The position numbers and the translations under genes are program-made. Below, in pieces: positions 7,128 through 9,269 of a stretch of 9,269 bases of DNA. Below the pieces are notes generated by a model. That model was not told where the DNA came from. It made no database searches and saw only the letters and a program-made list of their open reading frames with translations. The stretch is from Thermococcaceae archaeon (lineage in GTDB: Archaea > Methanobacteriota_B > Thermococci > Thermococcales > Thermococcaceae): assembly GCA_027064745.1 (NCBI GenBank), contig JAMOPD010000292.1:1-9269 (forward strand), in the 5' to 3' direction. Each line of letters opens with the position of its first letter. Position 1 is the stretch's first letter.

Positions 7128-8246
7128 ATGGAAGAAAAAGTATTTGTTTTGACCCATAAGGCCCTTTTTGAAGAGGGCCTTGCCTTAGAGAGTGGTAGGT
7201 TTATTCAACCGTTGGAGATTGCTTACGAAACATATGGAGAGCTTAATCCGGACAAAACCAATGCCATATTGATATGTCACGCTCTATCTGGAAGCGCAAA
7301 TGCCGCATTTTGGCATCGTGATGCTCGAAAACCTGGTTGGTGGGATGTATACATAGGACCGGGCAAGGCTATAGATACAGATAAATTCTTTGTGGTATGT
7401 TCAAATGTTATTGGGGGATGTTATGGTTCTTCTGGTCCAACAACAATAAATCCAGCTACTGGAAAACCGTATGGATTGGAATTCCCTGTTGTGACGATAA
7501 ATGACATGGTTAATGCCCAAGTTAAACTAATGGATTATTTGGGAATAGATAAATGGTTGTGTGTTGTTGGGGGATCTATGGGCGGGATGCAAGTCCTTTC
7601 TTGGGCCTTTCATCATCCAGATAGAGTAAGGGCTGCAATTCCTATCGCCACGACTATGCAGCACACTGCCCAACAGATAGCCTTTAATGCAGTAGGACGA
7701 CAGGCAATAATGAGAGATCCAAATTGGAACCAAGGAAACTACTATGGTTCTACTCCTCCCTATCAAGGACTTGCAGTGGCGCGAATGATAGGGCATATTA
7801 CTTATTTAAGCGACGAGGCGATGAATATAAAATTCGCACGTCGTTTGCGAGAGAAAGAAAAGTATGGGTATGATTTTTCTATTGATTTCGAAATAGAGAG
7901 TTATCTCGATTATCAAGGAGACTCTTTTGTTCGGAGATTTGATGCTAATTCTTACTTGTACCTTACAAAGGCAATTGATTATTTTGATCTTTCATCTGAA
8001 ATAGGACCAGAACAGATGGAAAAAGTAGAGGCAGAGTTTTTACTAATAAGCTTTTCCTCAGATTGGTTGTATCCTCCCTCTCAAGTGGAAGAGATTGCCA
8101 AACTTTTAGAGTCTTATAATAAAGATGTGAGCTATTGCTGTGTTAAGTCTGATTATGGACACGACTCCTTTCTCATCTATAATAAACAGCAAGAAAGACT
8201 AATTAAGGGATTCTTAGAACATTTAATGTCAGAGGTAGAAAAATGA
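7128..8246 (+). CDS. metX: Homoserine O-acetyltransferase MetX (acyl donor unproven)
   Basis: MetX-family enzymes transfer an acyl group, usually acetyl and in some members succinyl, from CoA to the hydroxyl of L-homoserine, activating it for methionine synthesis. The 372-residue alpha/beta hydrolase-fold protein has CHALSGSANAA at about 50-60, GGCYGSSGPTTINPATGKPYG-type residues at 96-116, and the nucleophile elbow GGSMGG with S150. The rest of the triad is D312 in SSDWLYP and H345 in YGHDSFL. Length and triad spacing are normal. It starts 37 nt after hydG with only a weak AGG at 7120-7122 as ribosome site, so coupling or cotranscription with hydG is possible, and that gap is too short for a SAM riboswitch. 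It overlaps metW by 4 nt. The acetyl or succinyl preference cannot be fixed from motifs alone. Confidence 0.92.
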   Translation: MEEKVFVLTHKALFEEGLALESGRFIQPLEIAYETYGELNPDKTNAILICHALSGSANAAFWHRDARKPGWWDVYIGPGKAIDTDKFFVVCSNVIGGCYGSSGPTTINPATGKPYGLEFPVVTINDMVNAQVKLMDYLGIDKWLCVVGGSMGGMQVLSWAFHHPDRVRAAIPIATTMQHTAQQIAFNAVGRQAIMRDPNWNQGNYYGSTPPYQGLAVARMIGHITYLSDEAMNIKFARRLREKEKYGYDFSIDFEIESYLDYQGDSFVRRFDANSYLYLTKAIDYFDLSSEIGPEQMEKVEAEFLLISFSSDWLYPPSQVEEIAKLLESYNKDVSYCCVKSDYGHDSFLIYNKQQERLIKGFLEHLMSEVEK

Positions 8247-8839
8247 CACCACTTGTTAGACGCAGGGATTATCAACTCATAGAAGAGATAGTCAATGAAG
8301 GGGCGCGGGTATTAGATTTAGGATGTGGAGAAGGAGATTTATTGTTGTCTTTAAAGCGGTATAAGAAGGTGAAAGGATATGGAATCGAATCCAATGAAGA
8401 TAAAGTGGCAGCCTGTGTAGAAAAAGGTTTAGCAGTACATCACGGAGATTTGGAATCTATGATTGGAGTTTATCCAGATAATACATTCGATTATGTTATT
8501 CTTTCGCGCACAATTCAGGAAATCCGAAATCCTAAAAAGGTCTTGAATGAGATGGTTAGGATAGGGAGGCAGGCAATTGTAAGTTTCCCTAACTTTGCAC
8601 ATTGGAAAATACGATTTCAGTTAATGTTTGAAGGCGTTGCTCCTAAGAATCCTGCTTTGCCGTATGAATGGTATGATAGCCCTAATTCTCATTATTTGAC
8701 CATAAAAGATTTTTATCGGTTCTGTAAAGCAAATCGTATAGAGGTCTTAAGAGCCGAATTTTTCTCGGGATATTCCAAAATTTCTTTTTGGCCAAATCTA
8801 TTTGGTGAAGAGGCATTGTTTTTGATAAAGCGAAGATAG
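8243..8839 (+). CDS. metW: MetW, methyltransferase-like partner of MetX
   Basis: The 198-residue protein is a class I SAM-dependent methyltransferase fold with motif I at VLDLGCGEGDLL (23-34), an acidic end of strand 2 (IESNED, about 48-53), HHGDLES near 66-72 and FDYVILSRTIQEI near 82-94. The segment IVSFPNFAHWKIR and the later LPYEWYDSPNSHYLTIKDF are typical of MetW. MetW is routinely encoded next to MetX and is thought to support or modulate homoserine acylation; a methyl-transfer reaction has not been clearly established as its role. The ATGA overlap with metX (8243-8246) and GAGGT at 8232-8236 indicate tight coupling and possible complex formation. It is the last gene of the cluster. Confidence 0.9.
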   Translation: MTPLVRRRDYQLIEEIVNEGARVLDLGCGEGDLLLSLKRYKKVKGYGIESNEDKVAACVEKGLAVHHGDLESMIGVYPDNTFDYVILSRTIQEIRNPKKVLNEMVRIGRQAIVSFPNFAHWKIRFQLMFEGVAPKNPALPYEWYDSPNSHYLTIKDFYRFCKANRIEVLRAEFFSGYSKISFWPNLFGEEALFLIKRR

Positions 8840-8846
8840 CTTTTTT
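8827..8846 (+). terminator. Possible weak intrinsic terminator after metW
   Basis: AAAGC (8827-8831) can pair with GCTTT (8839-8843) across a 7-nt loop, followed by a T run (8841-8846). The stem has only five pairs, two of them G-C, and overlaps the metW stop codon, so efficiency would be low. It is listed because it is the only hairpin-plus-T-run arrangement between metW and the groES promoter. Confidence 0.25.
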
Positions 8847-8898
8847 CCTTTCATTTTCATCATTTTTAGCAGTGCCGCATTTTGTTTGCAAAAAATAC

Positions 8899-8927
8899 TT
8901 GACATGTTACCCACTTATCAGTAAAAT
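8899..8927 (+). promoter_or_regulatory. Sigma70-type promoter for groES
   Basis: A perfect -35 TTGACA (8899-8904) is followed by an exact 17-nt spacer and TAAAAT (8922-8927), one mismatch from the TATAAT consensus. An A run (8890-8895) just upstream could act as an UP element. The predicted start of transcription is near 8934, giving a leader of about 110 nt before groES. This is the best promoter visible in the window and fits the high expression expected of a chaperonin operon. Confidence 0.8.
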
Positions 8928-8981
8928 TAGCAAACCAGAAGGGTAAGTGATAGTTTAAAGGTGGCTCTTGAAATTTATGGT

Positions 8982-8991
8982 AGGTTAACCT
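8982..8991. repeat. 10-bp palindrome in the groES leader
   Basis: AGGTTAACCT is a perfect 10-bp palindrome located downstream of the predicted transcription start. A second copy of its core, GGTTAAC, occurs at 9019-9025, just before the groES ribosome binding site. The pair could be binding sites for a regulator or chance AT-rich matches. No CIRCE sequence (TTAGCACTC-N9-GAGTGCTAA) was found in this interval. Confidence 0.45.
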
Positions 8992-9029
8992 GTTGAGTTA
9001 TAAGGGGTTGTAATTTTGGGTTAACAAAT

Positions 9030-9038
9030 AGGAGGTGA
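9030..9038 (+). promoter_or_regulatory. Near-ideal groES ribosome binding site
   Basis: AGGAGGTGA is a full-length match to the 3' end of 16S rRNA, with 6 nt to the ATG at 9045. It is the longest Shine-Dalgarno match in the window and fits a very highly translated gene. Confidence 0.8.
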
Positions 9039-9044
9039 GGAGCT

Positions 9045-9269
9045 ATGAAGTTCAAACCATTAGGTGACCGAGTCCTGATAGAGGTGCTTGAGGCCGAGGA
9101 GAAGACAAAGGGTGGCATTGTCTTACCTGACACGGCAAAAGAAAGACCACAGCAGGGTAAGGTCATAGCTGTGGGGAAAGGGAAATTGCTCGAAAATGGA
9201 GAAATTAAACCCTTGGAGGTAAAGGAAGGAGACATTGTAGTTTTCAGTAAATATGCTGGGACTGAAGTG
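9045..9269 (+). CDS. groES: Co-chaperonin GroES (3' partial)
   Basis: The first 75 codons are present and the gene runs off the window; the family is usually about 95 residues. The start [20 protein letters not shown], then [20 protein letters not shown] (the mobile loop that docks on GroEL, about residues 21-40) and [17 protein letters not shown] are diagnostic. GroES forms a heptameric lid on the GroEL chamber in the cytoplasm during ATP-driven folding. Many codons here end in G or C (GAC, GTC, CTG, GAG), unlike the A/T-rich third positions of neighbouring genes, as expected from strong translational selection rather than transfer. It has its own promoter and leader, separate from metXW, and groEL most likely follows outside the window. 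Confidence 0.96.
   Translation, partial: MKFKPLGDRVLIEVLEAEEKTKGGIVLPDTAKERPQQGKVIAVGKGKLLENGEIKPLEVKEGDIVVFSKYAGTEV

Noticed and set aside
8880..8893. TTTTG-TTTG-CAAAA hairpin upstream of the groES promoter
   Set aside because: A five-pair A/T-rich stem with one G-C pair and no T run after it; better read as AT-rich DNA upstream of the -35.
8865..8936. CIRCE-like half sites (TTAGCAGTG near 8867 and TTAGCAAAC near 8928)
   Set aside because: They share only TTAGCA with the CIRCE half site and are direct rather than inverted, with no GAGTGCTAA partner.
8975..9235. 86-codon minus-strand frame over groES and its leader
   Set aside because: It is antisense to an unmistakable groES with a strong promoter and ribosome site; no independent support.

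Overview
The window reads as a compact stretch of bacterial chromosome with every gene on the + strand, low GC by eye (roughly 40%), and mostly overlapping or nearly abutting genes. Hallmarks point to an anaerobic, fermentative, diderm bacterium: a clostridial-type [FeFe]-hydrogenase with a maturase gene next to it, and an LpxL-like acyltransferase of the kind that acylates lipid A or related outer-membrane lipids. I cannot assign a phylum from the sequence alone.

Region 1 (1-3859) is one probable operon: the 3' end of ftsK (DNA translocase, gamma domain), rodZ (cell-shape HTH membrane protein), rimO (methylthiotransferase for ribosomal protein S12), an LpxL/HtrB-family acyltransferase, and truA (tRNA pseudouridine 38-40 synthase). 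Junctions are a 17-nt overlap, an 11-nt gap, a roughly 17-20-nt overlap and an ATGA overlap, so translational coupling is likely. Region 2 (3913-7090) holds a [FeFe]-hydrogenase catalytic subunit overlapped by a HydG-type radical SAM maturase; together they make and use the H-cluster for H2 metabolism, though hydE, hydF and any NADH-linked partner subunits are not here. Region 3 (7128-8839) is metX-metW, for homoserine O-acylation in methionine synthesis. It follows hydG after only 37 nt and may be cotranscribed with it. Region 4 (8840-9269) is a 205-nt noncoding stretch with a very good sigma70-type promoter and a palindrome-containing leader, then the first 75 codons of groES.

No mobile element, CRISPR array, tRNA, rRNA or integrase was seen, and I do not see an undescribed multi-gene system. 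The points most worth checking are residue-level departures in otherwise recognisable enzymes. HydG has lost the second cysteine of its C-terminal CX2CX22C cluster motif and gained one three residues later. The acyltransferase has proline where the catalytic HX4(D/E) acid should be. The groES leader lacks a CIRCE operator but carries other candidate control sequences.
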